From: Halorubrum sp. BOL3-1
GTDB lineage: Archaea > Halobacteriota > Halobacteria > Halobacteriales > Haloferacaceae
Direction of reading: 5' to 3'
NCBI RefSeq assembly: GCF_004114375.1
Contig: NZ_CP034692.1
Coordinates: 2,542,001-2,606,000 of the forward strand
Length of the DNA: 64,000 nucleotides
Shown here: in pieces, positions 24,619-36,359 of the stretch
Position numbering within the stretch: position 1 is the stretch's first letter
Layout of the letters: every line of letters starts with the position of its first letter
The notes under the pieces: generated by a model
What the model was told of the DNA's origin: nothing
The model's input: only the letters and a program-made list of their open reading frames with translations
Databases searched by the model: none
Translations under genes and position numbers: made by a program

Positions 24619-25881
24619 ATGAGCTACGACAAAGTCGACATCCCCGACGACGGCGAGGCCATCACCCTCGCCGACGAGGAGACAGGCGAACTGAACGTCC
24701 CCGAGAACCCGATCATCCCGATCATTCACGGCGACGGGATCGGTACCGACGTCGGACCGGCCGCACAGCAGGTGCTCGACGCCGCCGCCGAGGCGACGGG
24801 CCGCTCCATCGCGTGGATGCGCGTCTACGCCGGCGGCAGCGCCCGAGACAAGTACGACGAGAACCTCCCCGAGGAGACCGTCGAGGCGATCCGCGACCAC
24901 CGCGTCGCGATCAAGGGGCCGCTGACGACCCCCGTCGGCGCCGGCTTCCGCTCGCTGAACGTCGCGCTGCGTAAGACGCTCGACCTGTACGCGAACGTCC
25001 GCCCGACCTACTACCTCGACGGCGTGCCGTCGCCCGTCAAGAACCCCGAGGCGATGGACATGGTCACCTTCCGCGAGAACACGGAGGACGTCTACGCCGG
25101 CATCGAGTGGGAGGCCGGAACGGACGGGGTCGAGGAAGTCCGTGACTTCCTCGAAGACGACATGGGGATCGACGACGTGATCTACGACGGCCCGGTCGGG
25201 ATCGGCGTCAAGCCCATCTCCGAGTTCGGCTCGAAGCGCCTCATCCGCGAGGCGATCGACTACGCGCTCGCGAACGACCGCGACTCGGTCACCCTCGTCC
25301 ACAAGGGGAACATCATGAAGTTCACCGAGGGCGCGTTCCGCGACTGGGGCTACGAGGTCGCGGAGGAGGAGTACGGGGACGACGTGCTCACCGAAGACGA
25401 GTTGTGGGACGAACACGACGGCGAGCAGCCCGGGGGCACCCTCGTCGTCAACGACCGGATCGCGGACAACATGCTCCAGCAGCTGTTGACCCGTACCGAC
25501 CAGTACGACGTAATCGCGACGATGAACCTCAACGGCGACTACCTCTCCGACGCCGCCGGCGCACAGATCGGCGGGCTGGGAATCGCACCGGGCATCAACC
25601 GCGGTCACGGCCGCTGTCTCGCCGAGCCGGTCCACGGCTCCGCGCCCAAGTACGCCGGCGAGGACAAGGTGAACCCCACCGCTATGATCCTCTCCGGCCG
25701 CGAGATGCTCGACTACCTCGGCTGGTCCGACGCCGCGGACCTCGTCCGCGACGCCGTCGAGGAGACGATCGCCTCCGGGACGGTCACCTACGACCTCCAC
25801 CGCCAGATCGAGGGCGGCGAGAAGCTCGCCACCAGCGAGTTCGCGGACGCCGTCGTCGAGAAGATCGACGAGCTGGCGTAA
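24619..25881 (+). CDS. icd: Isocitrate dehydrogenase (NADP+)
   Basis: 420 residues, full length. Oxidises isocitrate to 2-oxoglutarate in the TCA cycle. Visible motifs: NPIIPIIHGDGIGTDV near the start, FRSLNVALRKTLDLYANVRP with substrate-binding Ser/Arg residues, FRENTEDVYAGIEW, NLNGDYLSDAAGAQIGGLG (metal aspartates) and EPVHGSAPKYAG (cofactor loop). CTTTAG at 24588-24593 is a probable TATA box; a strong hairpin follows the stop codon. Confidence 0.95.
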   Translation: MSYDKVDIPDDGEAITLADEETGELNVPENPIIPIIHGDGIGTDVGPAAQQVLDAAAEATGRSIAWMRVYAGGSARDKYDENLPEETVEAIRDHRVAIKGPLTTPVGAGFRSLNVALRKTLDLYANVRPTYYLDGVPSPVKNPEAMDMVTFRENTEDVYAGIEWEAGTDGVEEVRDFLEDDMGIDDVIYDGPVGIGVKPISEFGSKRLIREAIDYALANDRDSVTLVHKGNIMKFTEGAFRDWGYEVAEEEYGDDVLTEDELWDEHDGEQPGGTLVVNDRIADNMLQQLLTRTDQYDVIATMNLNGDYLSDAAGAQIGGLGIAPGINRGHGRCLAEPVHGSAPKYAGEDKVNPTAMILSGREMLDYLGWSDAADLVRDAVEETIASGTVTYDLHRQIEGGEKLATSEFADAVVEKIDELA

Positions 25882-25882
25882 G

Positions 25883-25901
25883 CGGGCGTTTCGAACGCCC
25901 G
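25883..25901 (+). terminator. Hairpin after icd
   Basis: CGGGCGTT and AACGCCCG (25883-25890, 25894-25901) form a perfect 8-bp stem with a TCG loop, starting two bases after the stop codon. No T-run follows, so it may be an RNA 3'-end stabiliser rather than a terminator. Confidence 0.45.
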
Positions 25902-26145
25902 GACGGAACATCTCCGGGAACGTCGATGCGCTGGCGTGACGGGGTGCGACGAGCGGCTTCGGCCGAGCTTGAAGCGCTCGCCCACCGACTTATCAAACGA
26001 ACGAAACTTTCTGACAGTCCCCGTTCCGATCGGTCGAAACTCCGTTGCCCGTCGAGTTGAGTCTACTCGAACGGCGGATGAAGGCCGCTCTGTCTCATTA
26101 TCGGACGGTCCTGAGAAATAGGACGGTGGCACACCACATGCTTAG

Positions 26146-26154
26146 TTATATATA
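26146..26154 (+). promoter_or_regulatory. TATA-like box of the TAXI-TRAP operon
   Basis: TTATATATA 23-31 bases before the ATG at 26177; it selects this ATG over the in-frame codon at 26045. The rest of the 25,902-26,145 gap shows no gene. Confidence 0.6.
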
Positions 26155-26176
26155 CCCGTGTTTCCATCCTCATCGT

Positions 26177-27166
26177 ATGTCTTCATACCGTACACGACGC
26201 AGATTCGTCAAAGCGACGGGTGTCGCCGGCGTGGCCGCACTCGCTGGCTGTAGTGGAAACGGCGGCGACGGAAGCGACGGAAGCGACGGCGACGGAAGCG
26301 ACGGCGGCGACAGCAGCCGTCTGACCTGGCACGCCGGAGGAACCGGCGGGACGTACTTCCCGCTCTCGAACGAGATCAAGACAGTCGCTGAGGCCAACAC
26401 CGACTTCGCGCTGAACGTCCAGTCGACCGGCGCCAGCGTCGAGAACGTCGGCAGCCTCAACGACGGGTCGGCCGACTTCGCGCTGATCCAGAACGACATC
26501 GCCTCGTTCGCCAAGAACGGAACGGGCATCGACGCGTTCCAGGACAACGCGATAGAGAACCTCCGCGGCGTCGCGACGCTGTACCCCGAGACGATCACCC
26601 TCGTCACGCTCGCGGGCAACGATATCTCCTCGGTCGCCGACCTGAGTGGCGCGACGATCAACACCGGTGACCTCGGGTCGGGCACGCAGGTCAACGCCCA
26701 GCAGATTCTGGAGTCGCTCGGGATCTCCGACTACAACGAGCAGAACGCCGGCTTCTCGCAGGCGTCCGAACAGCTCGCGAACGGCGACATCGACGCCGCC
26801 TTTGTCGTCGGCGGCTGGCCGGTCGGCGCGATCGAGGACCTCGCGAACACGAACGACCTCGAGATCGTCTCGATCGCGGGCGACAACCGCGAGGCCGTCA
26901 AGGAGGATGCCTCCTGGTTCGCCGACGACACCATCCCCAGCGGCACGTACACCGGCGTCGACGAGGCCGTCGAGACCGTCGCCGTACAGGCGATGATCGC
27001 CACGAACGCCGAGGTGCCGGCGGACACCGTTCAGACGGTCACCGCAGCCATCTTCGACAACCTCGGCGAACTCACGATCAAGACCGACTTCATCACCGCC
27101 GACAGCGCACAGGACGGGATGTCGATCGAACTCCATGAGGGCGCGGCGGCGTACTTCGACGCCTGA
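26177..27166 (+). CDS. TAXI-family TRAP transporter substrate-binding lipoprotein
   Basis: 329 residues. The N-terminus has a Tat motif (RRRFVK), a short hydrophobic stretch and a lipobox LAGC with Cys25, so it is exported folded and lipid-anchored. An acidic Gly/Ser/Asp linker follows. The mature domain starts LTWHAGGTGGTYFPLSNEI, the TAXI-type signature, with GATINTGDLGSGTQVNAQQIL further on. It captures a small carboxylate or amino acid outside the cell and passes it to the membrane protein encoded two genes later. Confidence 0.93.
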   Translation: MSSYRTRRRFVKATGVAGVAALAGCSGNGGDGSDGSDGDGSDGGDSSRLTWHAGGTGGTYFPLSNEIKTVAEANTDFALNVQSTGASVENVGSLNDGSADFALIQNDIASFAKNGTGIDAFQDNAIENLRGVATLYPETITLVTLAGNDISSVADLSGATINTGDLGSGTQVNAQQILESLGISDYNEQNAGFSQASEQLANGDIDAAFVVGGWPVGAIEDLANTNDLEIVSIAGDNREAVKEDASWFADDTIPSGTYTGVDEAVETVAVQAMIATNAEVPADTVQTVTAAIFDNLGELTIKTDFITADSAQDGMSIELHEGAAAYFDA

Positions 27167-27263
27167 CCGCCCAGCCGCGTTCCGTCTCGGTCGGACCGCC
27201 CGACCAGTCCGCGTCTCACTTCCCAACTATTTCACACCTGATCCCACGATAACCACCCGAAAG

Positions 27264-27755
27264 ATGGGCAACCCTTCTCGCTTGGCGGCGGGCGCCGCGA
27301 TCCTCGTAACCGTGGCCCTAGTCGGCGTCGCGGCGACGGCGCCGGTCGGGGCCGTCCTCGTCGTTGAGGACATCGAGACGGGGGAACACTACCTCACGGA
27401 GCCGGTCGATTCCGGAAGCACGGTGGCACTCGAGTACATGCACAGCGTCGAGAAGTCCCGTGTGTACGACGAGTACCGCGTCGACGGGCGGACGCTGGTG
27501 AACACTCGGATGGAGTTCGAGTCGTACGGCTGGGGGCTCCCCGCGCGAGTCAACGTCACGAACGTGAACGGGACCCTCGTGTACGACCCGCCGGAACCGA
27601 TCACGGAACTCGAACGCCTCTCGGTCTCGCCGGGGCGAATCGCGGGTCACACCCTGATCGTCGACGGCCGAGAGCACGACCTCGTCGCGGTAACCGACGC
27701 GAACGACGTCACGCTTCACATCGAACGACGGTCGCTTCTCCAGATGATCCTATGA
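27264..27755 (+). CDS. DUF1850 protein of the TAXI-TRAP operon
   Basis: 163 residues from the ATG at 27264. A signal-like hydrophobic stretch (about 8-30) is followed by the DUF1850 core VALEYMHSVEKSRVYDEYRVDGRTLV. This family regularly sits between TAXI binding proteins and fused TRAP permeases and may be a periplasm-side accessory subunit. Its stop overlaps the permease ATG by four bases. Confidence 0.88.
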   Translation: MGNPSRLAAGAAILVTVALVGVAATAPVGAVLVVEDIETGEHYLTEPVDSGSTVALEYMHSVEKSRVYDEYRVDGRTLVNTRMEFESYGWGLPARVNVTNVNGTLVYDPPEPITELERLSVSPGRIAGHTLIVDGREHDLVAVTDANDVTLHIERRSLLQMIL

Positions 27756-30607
27756 CTACCACTCACCGAACCGACGGCGGCACCGACGATCCGAACGACG
27801 GCGGCCCGGGAGACCCCGACCCCGGCGGTGGCCCAGACGCCCCCGGCCCGGACACGCCGCCGGACGACGGGACAGACGACGAGATCTCTCGCGAGGAGGC
27901 GGACGAGCTGATACAGGAGATCGAGCGCCGGCGCTCGTTACGCGGCGTTGCGGTGGTCGCGGTCGCGGCGATCGGCATCCTGTTCTCGGCGTTCCAGACG
28001 TTCCTCGCGGCCCGCAGTTTCACCTTCTCCGTGTGGCTCCCCACCGTCGAGTTCGCCGGGATCTCAGTTTCCCCCTTCCAGGTGTCGCTCCAGTTGCTCC
28101 AAGCGAACGCGATCCACGTCGTCTTCGCGCTCGTACTCACCTTCCTGATGTTCCCGGGGAGCACGGGCGACGGTATCGTCGCCGGGAACCTCGGCCGCGT
28201 CGTGCCGGCGCTCTCTCGGCAGTTCGGTGCGGACAACCCGCTTACCCGACTCGCCGCCGGCGTCCGGTCGGCGTTCCGGTGGGCGTTCCTCGATCCGGAC
28301 CGCGAGCGAGTGACGCCGTTCGACCTCGTGTGTATCGCGGCGGCAGGCCTGGCGGCGCTGTACTTCCTGACCGAGTTCTCCGAGATCCAGAACATGCGCG
28401 TCTTCGGCATCGACTCGGGGCGGCCGATCACGGAGGTGTACGGGTTCTTGGACCTCTTCCTCGGCAGCGTTCCGTTCGTGAGCGAGTACTCCTACGCGAT
28501 GGCGCTGGGCGCGATCGGCGTCCTGCTCGTGTTGGAGGCCACGCGCCGAACGCTCGGTCTCCCGCTGATGATCATCGTCGCTACCTTCATCGTCTACGCG
28601 CGGTGGGGATACCTCATCAGCGGGAGCACGCCCTTCATCGGGCTGCTTGCGATCCCGGAGCTCACCTGGCCGGAAATCGTCCAGAACCTCTGGTACAACA
28701 CCGAAAACGGCGTCTTCGGCATACCGGTGACCGTCTCGGTGAGCTTCATCTACATCTTCATCCTGTTCGGCTCGTTCCTCGAGATGAGCGGCGCCGGTCA
28801 GTGGTTCATCGACCTCGCGTACGCGCTCACCGGCGGCCGGAAGGGCGGTCCGGCCAAGGCGAGTATCCTCGCCAGCGGATTCATGGGAACGATCTCCGGC
28901 TCGTCGATCGCCAACACGGTCACGACCGGCGCGTTCACCATTCCGCTGATGAAGCGATCGGGCTACTCGCCCGAGTTCTCCGGCGCCGTCGAGTCGTCCG
29001 CCTCCTCCGGGGGACAGATCCTCCCGCCGGTGATGGGCGCGGCCGCCTTCCTGATGGTGCAGTACACCGCGACGCCGTTCGCGGACATCATCATCCTCGC
29101 GACCATCCCGGCCATCGTCTTCTTCTTCGGCGTCTGGGTGATGGTTCACCTCAAGGCGGTCGAGGAGGGGATCGGCGGCGTCGAGGGCGAAGACACCGTG
29201 GGTCTCTGGAGCCATCTCAAACGCGGCTGGTTTTACCTAGTGCCGATCGGACTGCTGCTGTACTACCTCATCATCGAGCGGCTCTCCGTTTCCCGCTCCG
29301 CGTGGTTCACGCTGGTCGCGCTGGTCGCCCTGATCGCCTTCATCGCGGCCTACAGCGAGGAGACGCGGCTCCGACTCGCCGGGATCCTCGCGGCCATCGT
29401 GGGCGTCGAGGCGGCGAGCCACGTCGTCGCCGGCGTCCCACTCACCGGTCTCGTGACCGGCGCGGGCGGGGCGGGGCTGCCGATCGCGGACGCGGTCAGC
29501 GCCGTCAGCGCCGGAATCGAGTGGTACATGATGCTCGCCGGCGTGTTGACGCTGCTGTCGCGGCCGGACCTCGACGCGTCGCTCTTGGAACTCAACCCCG
29601 CCGTTCGGGACACGGCAGAGGACGTCGGCGAGCGTACCGGCCGGGACCTCGGCGACAGCCAGCCGTTCAAACTCGGGACGTTCGTCGTCAAATCCATGGA
29701 TGAGGGGGCTCGGACCGCGGTCCCGGTCGTGATCGCGGTCGCGGCCGCGGGGATCATCCCCGGCGTCATCAGCGTCTCCGGGCTCGGACCGAACCTCACG
29801 TCGCTGCTGTTGGCGCTCTCGGGCGGCTCGAAGGTGATCATGCTGCTCGTGACCGCCTTCGCGAGCATCATCCTCGGGATGGGGATGCCGACGACGGTCA
29901 CGTACATCATCCTCATCTCGATGCTGTCGACGCCGCTCGTGGAGTTCGGCATTCCCCTGTTGGCTGCGCACCTGTACATCCTCTACTTCGGCGTGATCGC
30001 CGACATCACGCCGCCGGTCGCCGTGGCGGCGTACGCCGCGAGCGGGGTCGCGAAGTCCGACCCGTTCCAGACCGGGGTGAAGGCGTTCTCGCTGTCGCTG
30101 AACAAGGCGATCGTTCCCTTCGCGTTCGTGTTCGTACCGGGGATCGTCCTGCTCAGAGAGAAGGCGAACGCGGCGGACCTCCCCATCCGCGAGCGGTACC
30201 GCGTGGTCGGCTTCTCCGACCTCGCCGAGCTATCCTACTCGATCCCCGAGATACTCATTCCCGTCGTCGGGGTCTTCCTCGGGGTGATCGCGCTCGGTGC
30301 CACCGTCATCGGGACGCTGTACACCCGGGTCGGCCGACCTGCCCGGGCGGCGTTCGCGGTCAGTGCCCTGCTGTTGATGGCGCCGGGGATGCTCTCGGAC
30401 TCCGTCTTCGACCTGCTCGGGCTTGTCGACGTGACTCTTTCCGTCGACGCGCTCCTGCTTGACCTGACGTTGCGCGGGATCGGGTTCGCGCTGTTCGCGC
30501 TGTTCGCCCTCCGGAACCGGCGGGCGTTCGACCGCGAGGACGGGCGATCGACGGGGACCGACGCCACCCGATCGGCCGAACCCGCTACCGACTCCGAGTC
30601 GGCGTAG
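27752..30607 (+). CDS. Fused TRAP transporter permease (DctQ-DctM type)
   Basis: 951 residues with about 18-20 membrane segments. After an acidic, proline-rich 45-residue start, the first part (about 60-220) corresponds to the small DctQ subunit; the rest is the large DctM unit with GSSIANTVTTGAFTIPLMKRSGY, SSGGQILPPVMGAAAFLM and GMGMPTTVTYIIL motifs, typical of TRAP-TAXI fused permeases. It uses a Na+ or H+ gradient to move the bound solute inward. Translation is coupled to DUF1850 (ATGA). Confidence 0.94.
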   Translation: MTTTHRTDGGTDDPNDGGPGDPDPGGGPDAPGPDTPPDDGTDDEISREEADELIQEIERRRSLRGVAVVAVAAIGILFSAFQTFLAARSFTFSVWLPTVEFAGISVSPFQVSLQLLQANAIHVVFALVLTFLMFPGSTGDGIVAGNLGRVVPALSRQFGADNPLTRLAAGVRSAFRWAFLDPDRERVTPFDLVCIAAAGLAALYFLTEFSEIQNMRVFGIDSGRPITEVYGFLDLFLGSVPFVSEYSYAMALGAIGVLLVLEATRRTLGLPLMIIVATFIVYARWGYLISGSTPFIGLLAIPELTWPEIVQNLWYNTENGVFGIPVTVSVSFIYIFILFGSFLEMSGAGQWFIDLAYALTGGRKGGPAKASILASGFMGTISGSSIANTVTTGAFTIPLMKRSGYSPEFSGAVESSASSGGQILPPVMGAAAFLMVQYTATPFADIIILATIPAIVFFFGVWVMVHLKAVEEGIGGVEGEDTVGLWSHLKRGWFYLVPIGLLLYYLIIERLSVSRSAWFTLVALVALIAFIAAYSEETRLRLAGILAAIVGVEAASHVVAGVPLTGLVTGAGGAGLPIADAVSAVSAGIEWYMMLAGVLTLLSRPDLDASLLELNPAVRDTAEDVGERTGRDLGDSQPFKLGTFVVKSMDEGARTAVPVVIAVAAAGIIPGVISVSGLGPNLTSLLLALSGGSKVIMLLVTAFASIILGMGMPTTVTYIILISMLSTPLVEFGIPLLAAHLYILYFGVIADITPPVAVAAYAASGVAKSDPFQTGVKAFSLSLNKAIVPFAFVFVPGIVLLREKANAADLPIRERYRVVGFSDLAELSYSIPEILIPVVGVFLGVIALGATVIGTLYTRVGRPARAAFAVSALLLMAPGMLSDSVFDLLGLVDVTLSVDALLLDLTLRGIGFALFALFALRNRRAFDREDGRSTGTDATRSAEPATDSESA

Positions 30608-30673
30608 GCGGCCCTCTCGGACGGAGTCAGATCTCGACGGCCTCGTCCGGTGCGGTCTTCTCGATCGCCCCGG

Positions 30674-31087
30674 TCAGCCCAGTCGCTCGTCGAGGATGAG
30701 CCGCGTCTTCGTCGACTTGACCTCGTCCATCTCGCGGGCCTGCGAGATGAGCTCGTTGACGGCGCGCGTGTCGACCGCGTCGACGACGAGCACGACGTCG
30801 TCCTCGCCGGAGACCTGCCAGACGAAGTCGACCTCCTCCCACTCGACCATCCGCTCACCGACCGCGGCGGTGTCGACGTTCATCTCCACCGAGATCTCGA
30901 TCATCGCCTTCACGTTGCCGGTGCGGGTCGTGACGGTGAACCGCTCGATCACGCCCTCGTCGGTCATCCGGTCGACGCGGTTGCGCACGGTCCCCTCGGA
31001 GGTCCCGACTCGGTCCGCGATCTCCGTGTACGGCGTCCGCGCGTCCCGTCGCAGGATCGAGAGGATCCGTCGGTCGAGGTCGTCCAT
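30674..31087 (-). CDS. Lrp/AsnC family transcriptional regulator
   Basis: 137 residues. An N-terminal winged helix-turn-helix (MDDLDRRILSILRRDARTPYTEIADRVGTSEGTVRNRVDRM) is joined to a RAM/ligand-binding domain (VDFVWQVSGEDDVVLVVDAVD...INELISQ-like region). It is divergent from carA with 96 bases between, and that gap contains a perfect 8-bp-arm palindrome. It probably controls itself and carA in response to an amino acid such as glutamine, but the ligand is unknown. Confidence 0.93.
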   Translation of the reverse strand: MDDLDRRILSILRRDARTPYTEIADRVGTSEGTVRNRVDRMTDEGVIERFTVTTRTGNVKAMIEISVEMNVDTAAVGERMVEWEEVDFVWQVSGEDDVVLVVDAVDTRAVNELISQAREMDEVKSTKTRLILDERLG

Positions 31088-31116
31088 ACCGGGCCGTCTC
31101 GGGCCATTGCCTTACT

Positions 31117-31135
31117 CGTTACGAATATCGTAACG
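31117..31135. promoter_or_regulatory. Lrp-type operator palindrome
   Basis: CGTTACGA, ATA, TCGTAACG: perfect 8-bp arms with a 3-bp spacer, placed between the divergent lrp and carA start sites and just upstream of both core promoters. Position and symmetry fit binding by an Lrp dimer. Confidence 0.65.
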
Positions 31136-31151
31136 AATCTTCGAACGACGC

Positions 31152-31159
31152 ATTTATTA
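31152..31159 (+). promoter_or_regulatory. TATA-like box of carA
   Basis: ATTTATTA 25-32 bases before the ATG at 31184; it supports that start over the long upstream open frame. Confidence 0.55.
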
Positions 31160-31183
31160 GCGTATACACGTACGTATCTCGTA

Positions 31184-32245
31184 ATGTCGGACGCCTATAT
31201 CGCGCTGGCCGACGGTCGCGTGCTCGAAGCGCGCGCTCGTGCGCCGGGGCGCACCCGCGGCGAACTGGTGTTCACGACCGCGTACACCGGCTACGAGGAG
31301 TCGCTCACCGACCCCTCCTACGCCGAACAGATCCTCACCTTCTCGTACCCGCTTATCGGGAACTACGGCGTCCGAACCGAGCGATTCGAGTCCGAGTCGG
31401 TCCAGCCCAGCGCGGCGATCGCCCGCGAGTTCACCGACGACGTCGCGGACTGGCTCACCGAGGAGGGCGTGCCCGCCGTCGACCACGTCGACACCCGCGA
31501 GGTCGTCACCACCGTCCGCGAGGAGGGCGCGATGGCCTGCGGGATCGCCGCCGGCCCGGACGCGACCCCCGAGGACGCGGTCGCGGAGATGGAGGCGTGT
31601 GAGCCGATGAGCGACCACATCGACATCGGCGCACAGGTCTCCGTCACGGAGCCGGCCGTCCACGAGGGCGGCGGCGACGTCGACGTGGCCCTGCTCGACT
31701 GCGGCGCGAAGGGCTCTATCATCTCCTCGCTCACCGACCGCGGCGCGGACGTCCACGTTCTCCCGTACGACGCGACCCCCGAGGACGTGGCGAGCGTCGA
31801 ACCCGACGTGCTCTTCGTCTCGAACGGCCCGGGCGACCCGGAGAACTTCGTCGCGGCCCAGGCGGTCGTCGACGAGTTCGCGGGCGAGGTGCCGCTGGCC
31901 GGCATCTGTCTCGGCCAGCAGGTGATAACCAGCGCGCTCGGCGGTTCGACCGAGAAGATGGCGTTCGGCCACCGCGGCGTCAACCAGCCCGTCAAGGACC
32001 TCCGCACCGATAAGGTCGTGATGACCACCCAGAACCACGGCTACACGGTCGACGACACCGGCCCGCTGGAGGTGACTCAGGTGAACGTCAACGACGACAC
32101 CGTCGAGGGGCTCGACAGCGACGAACTCGACGTCATCACCCGGCAGTACCACCCCGAGGCGAACCCCGGCCCGCACGACTCGCTCGGCTTCTTCGACGAG
32201 GTGCTGGGCCTGGCGACGTCGGACCGTCGAATCGCCGCCGACTGA
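31184..32245 (+). CDS. carA: Carbamoyl-phosphate synthase small (glutaminase) chain
   Basis: 353 residues from the ATG at 31184. N-terminal CPSase small-chain domain (ALADGRVLEARARAPGRTRGELVFTTAYTGYEESLTDPSY); C-terminal class I amidotransferase with nucleophile Cys in GICLGQQ and His/Glu in QYHPEANPGPHDS. It releases ammonia from glutamine for carbamoyl phosphate, feeding pyrimidine and arginine synthesis. carB is not adjacent in this window. Confidence 0.95.
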   Translation: MSDAYIALADGRVLEARARAPGRTRGELVFTTAYTGYEESLTDPSYAEQILTFSYPLIGNYGVRTERFESESVQPSAAIAREFTDDVADWLTEEGVPAVDHVDTREVVTTVREEGAMACGIAAGPDATPEDAVAEMEACEPMSDHIDIGAQVSVTEPAVHEGGGDVDVALLDCGAKGSIISSLTDRGADVHVLPYDATPEDVASVEPDVLFVSNGPGDPENFVAAQAVVDEFAGEVPLAGICLGQQVITSALGGSTEKMAFGHRGVNQPVKDLRTDKVVMTTQNHGYTVDDTGPLEVTQVNVNDDTVEGLDSDELDVITRQYHPEANPGPHDSLGFFDEVLGLATSDRRIAAD

Positions 32246-32425
32246 CCGGCGACCCGCACGTCGTCTCTTTCCCTCCTCCCCGCCCGCGACGCCCTCCGAC
32301 TGACCATCGGAGTACCACTCGGCCGACGCCCGCTGTTCCCGTCTCCGCCTGCCCGTTTTTGTTCCGCTCGCCCGTTTCCGTTCCAGACCGGCGACGTTTT
32401 CTCTCGTCCCCTCGCACGGTGTCGT

Positions 32426-33310
32426 ATGCCAACCGAGATCCTCGTCACCAACGACGACGGGATCGACGCCGTCGGGATCCGGGCGCTCGCAGACGCGCTT
32501 TCGCGCGAGTACGACGTGACGGTCGTCGCGCCCGAGAGCAACCAGTCCGGCGTCGGGGGCGCGCGCTCGTGGTGGGAGACCACGGTCGAGTACGCCGAGA
32601 CCGACCGCGGCTACGCGGTCAAGGGGACCCCCGCCGACTGCGTCGCGGTCGCGGACGTCGCGCTCGGACTCGACCCGGACGTCGTCGTCTCCGGCTGTAA
32701 CCACGGGCCGAACATCGGCGCGCACATCCTCGGGCAGTCCGGGACCGTCGGCGCCGCGATGGAGGCCTCCTTCCTCGGCACGCCCGCGATCGCGGTGTCG
32801 CTGTACGACCGCGGGAACCTCCCCGTGCCGCCGACGCTCGACGCCGACGACTTCGCGGTCGCCGGCGAGGTCGTCACCGACCTCCTCGACCGAACCGACG
32901 AGGGGCGGCTCCCGTTCGGCGCCGACGTGCTAAACGTCAACGTGCCGGCCGCTGACGACGAGGCCGCGGCGGATCCCACCTACCGACTGACCGAGCCGGC
33001 GCGGGGCTTCGACGTGATCGAGTTCCGGCCGGGCGAGGAGGGTCCGGGCGAGGAGGAGCCGGACGACGAGAACGTCCCCGAGGGCTGGGAGTTCAGCGAG
33101 CGTCGCGGCGAGATGGGGATGGAGCTCCGCGACCGCTTCTGGCGAGAGTTTCTCCGCGGTGATGTCGCGGACGACCCCGGCTCGGACCGCCGCGCCGCGG
33201 TCGACGGCGAGGTGAGCATCTCGCCGCTGTCGAGTTCTCGGGCGATCGCGGGCGAGCGGGCCGGCGACCTCGTCGAAACGGGTCGCCGCACCGAGACGCG
33301 TCCGGACTGA
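32426..33310 (+). CDS. surE: 5'/3'-nucleotidase SurE
   Basis: 294 residues. The ILVTNDDGIDAVGIRAL start carries the metal-binding Asp-Asp pair; PESNQSGVGG and SGCNHGPNIG complete the SurE active site. It dephosphorylates nucleoside monophosphates. Compared with bacterial SurE the C-terminus carries an acidic loop (EEGPGEEEPDDENVPEG) and a tail of about 20 residues. Confidence 0.94.
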   Translation: MPTEILVTNDDGIDAVGIRALADALSREYDVTVVAPESNQSGVGGARSWWETTVEYAETDRGYAVKGTPADCVAVADVALGLDPDVVVSGCNHGPNIGAHILGQSGTVGAAMEASFLGTPAIAVSLYDRGNLPVPPTLDADDFAVAGEVVTDLLDRTDEGRLPFGADVLNVNVPAADDEAAADPTYRLTEPARGFDVIEFRPGEEGPGEEEPDDENVPEGWEFSERRGEMGMELRDRFWREFLRGDVADDPGSDRRAAVDGEVSISPLSSSRAIAGERAGDLVETGRRTETRPD

Positions 33311-33345
33311 GACCCCGGCGTCGCCGGAGAAGGGTGACCGATCGT

Positions 33346-33585
33346 TCAGCGCCGCCGCCGCGGTCGTCGCTGCCCACCGGTGAACTCCGCGGCGAGCCGC
33401 CCGAGGTACCACACTACCGCTGCCCCGAGCAGGAGGCCACCGCCGAGCGCGGCGAGTAGCTCGACCGGCGACGGGCCGAACTGGAGGGCGAGGAGGGCCG
33501 GTGAGACCGTGACGATGGCGAGCAGCGCGAGCTTGATCTTCCGGTTTCCGGAATCACGCTCTGCCTCGGAGATAGGTCCTACCAC
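33346..33585 (-). CDS. Small two-helix membrane protein
   Basis: 79 residues from a GTG. Two hydrophobic segments (about 18-34 and 41-63) end in a strongly basic tail (GGQRRPRRRR), which should stay in the cytoplasm. No family recognised. Convergent with surE, 35 bases apart. Confidence 0.6.
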   Translation of the reverse strand: MVGPISEAERDSGNRKIKLALLAIVTVSPALLALQFGPSPVELLAALGGGLLLGAAVVWYLGRLAAEFTGGQRRPRRRR

Positions 33586-33945
33586 AACGATCCCCCCGCC
33601 CTCGTTCCGATGACCGCCGGCGTGACGCTCATGCGTCCACCACGCTCCCGGCAGGTATCAAGGCCACGAACCGGTTCGCCCGGCGTCGGGAAATAAAAGC
33701 GTCTCGACCGTTCACGCCGGTAGCGAGTCGTTGCGGCCGTGAACGGTCTCGGTGGTTTAACCCTGTTCGACGGCTCGTGTCGAACGCCCCTACCCGCTCC
33801 CGAATCGGCGCGACGCGTCGGCGCGGCCTCGCTCGTCGCCGCCTGCCGGCGTTCGCCGGCGCCCGCGCTCGTCTACGCAGTGCCGGGACCCGCCCCTCTC
33901 CGCCGTTTCGCGGCGTTTTTGACCCAACCCCGACAAGCGAGCAGT
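33586..33945. other. Intergenic region upstream of gltX with an 11-bp inverted repeat
   Basis: 360 bases without a gene. GACCGTTCACG (33705-33715) and CGTGAACGGTC (33737-33747) form a perfect 11-bp inverted repeat with a 21-base spacer, just after an AAATAAAAG box at about 33,690-33,698. A CGTTTTTG element at 33914-33921 lies about 28 bases before the gltX ATG and is its likely TATA box. The open frame upstream of gltX is judged non-coding. Confidence 0.5.
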
Positions 33946-36146
<2,201 letters not shown>

Positions 36147-36229
36147 ATAGTCGGACGTGGTGGCGCGGCGTCGATACTCGGCGTCTCGGCCGCTCGGCAC
36201 GACGCAGTCCCTTTTGACGCGACCGAGAC

Positions 36230-36300
36230 CATCGAAGCCCCAGCCGCTCGCTACGCGACGACGAACTCGGTGACTAAGATCATGAAGCCCCAGCCGCGAG
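36230..36300 (-). repeat. Dispersed GGCTGGGGCTTC repeat, locus C (two tandem units)
   Basis: Between the convergent ferredoxin and tmcA genes. GAAGCCCCAGCCGC begins at 36233 and again at 36284, a 51-base period identical to locus D. On the minus strand the order is CCTCGCGGCTGGGGCTTC then GCGAGCGGCTGGGGCTTCG, as at A and D. The long 5' half is missing. Confidence 0.7.
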
Positions 36301-36359
36301 GCGGCCTCGGAGGTGCGCGCCACCGCGTCGTTCGCTTGTACGATATCGCGTCGCTCCCG

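Noticed and set aside
33739-33945. 69-codon N-terminal extension of GluRS
   Set aside because: The sequence is Ala/Arg/Pro-rich and contains the inverted repeat; the ATG at 33946 has a TATA-like box at the right distance and the usual family start.
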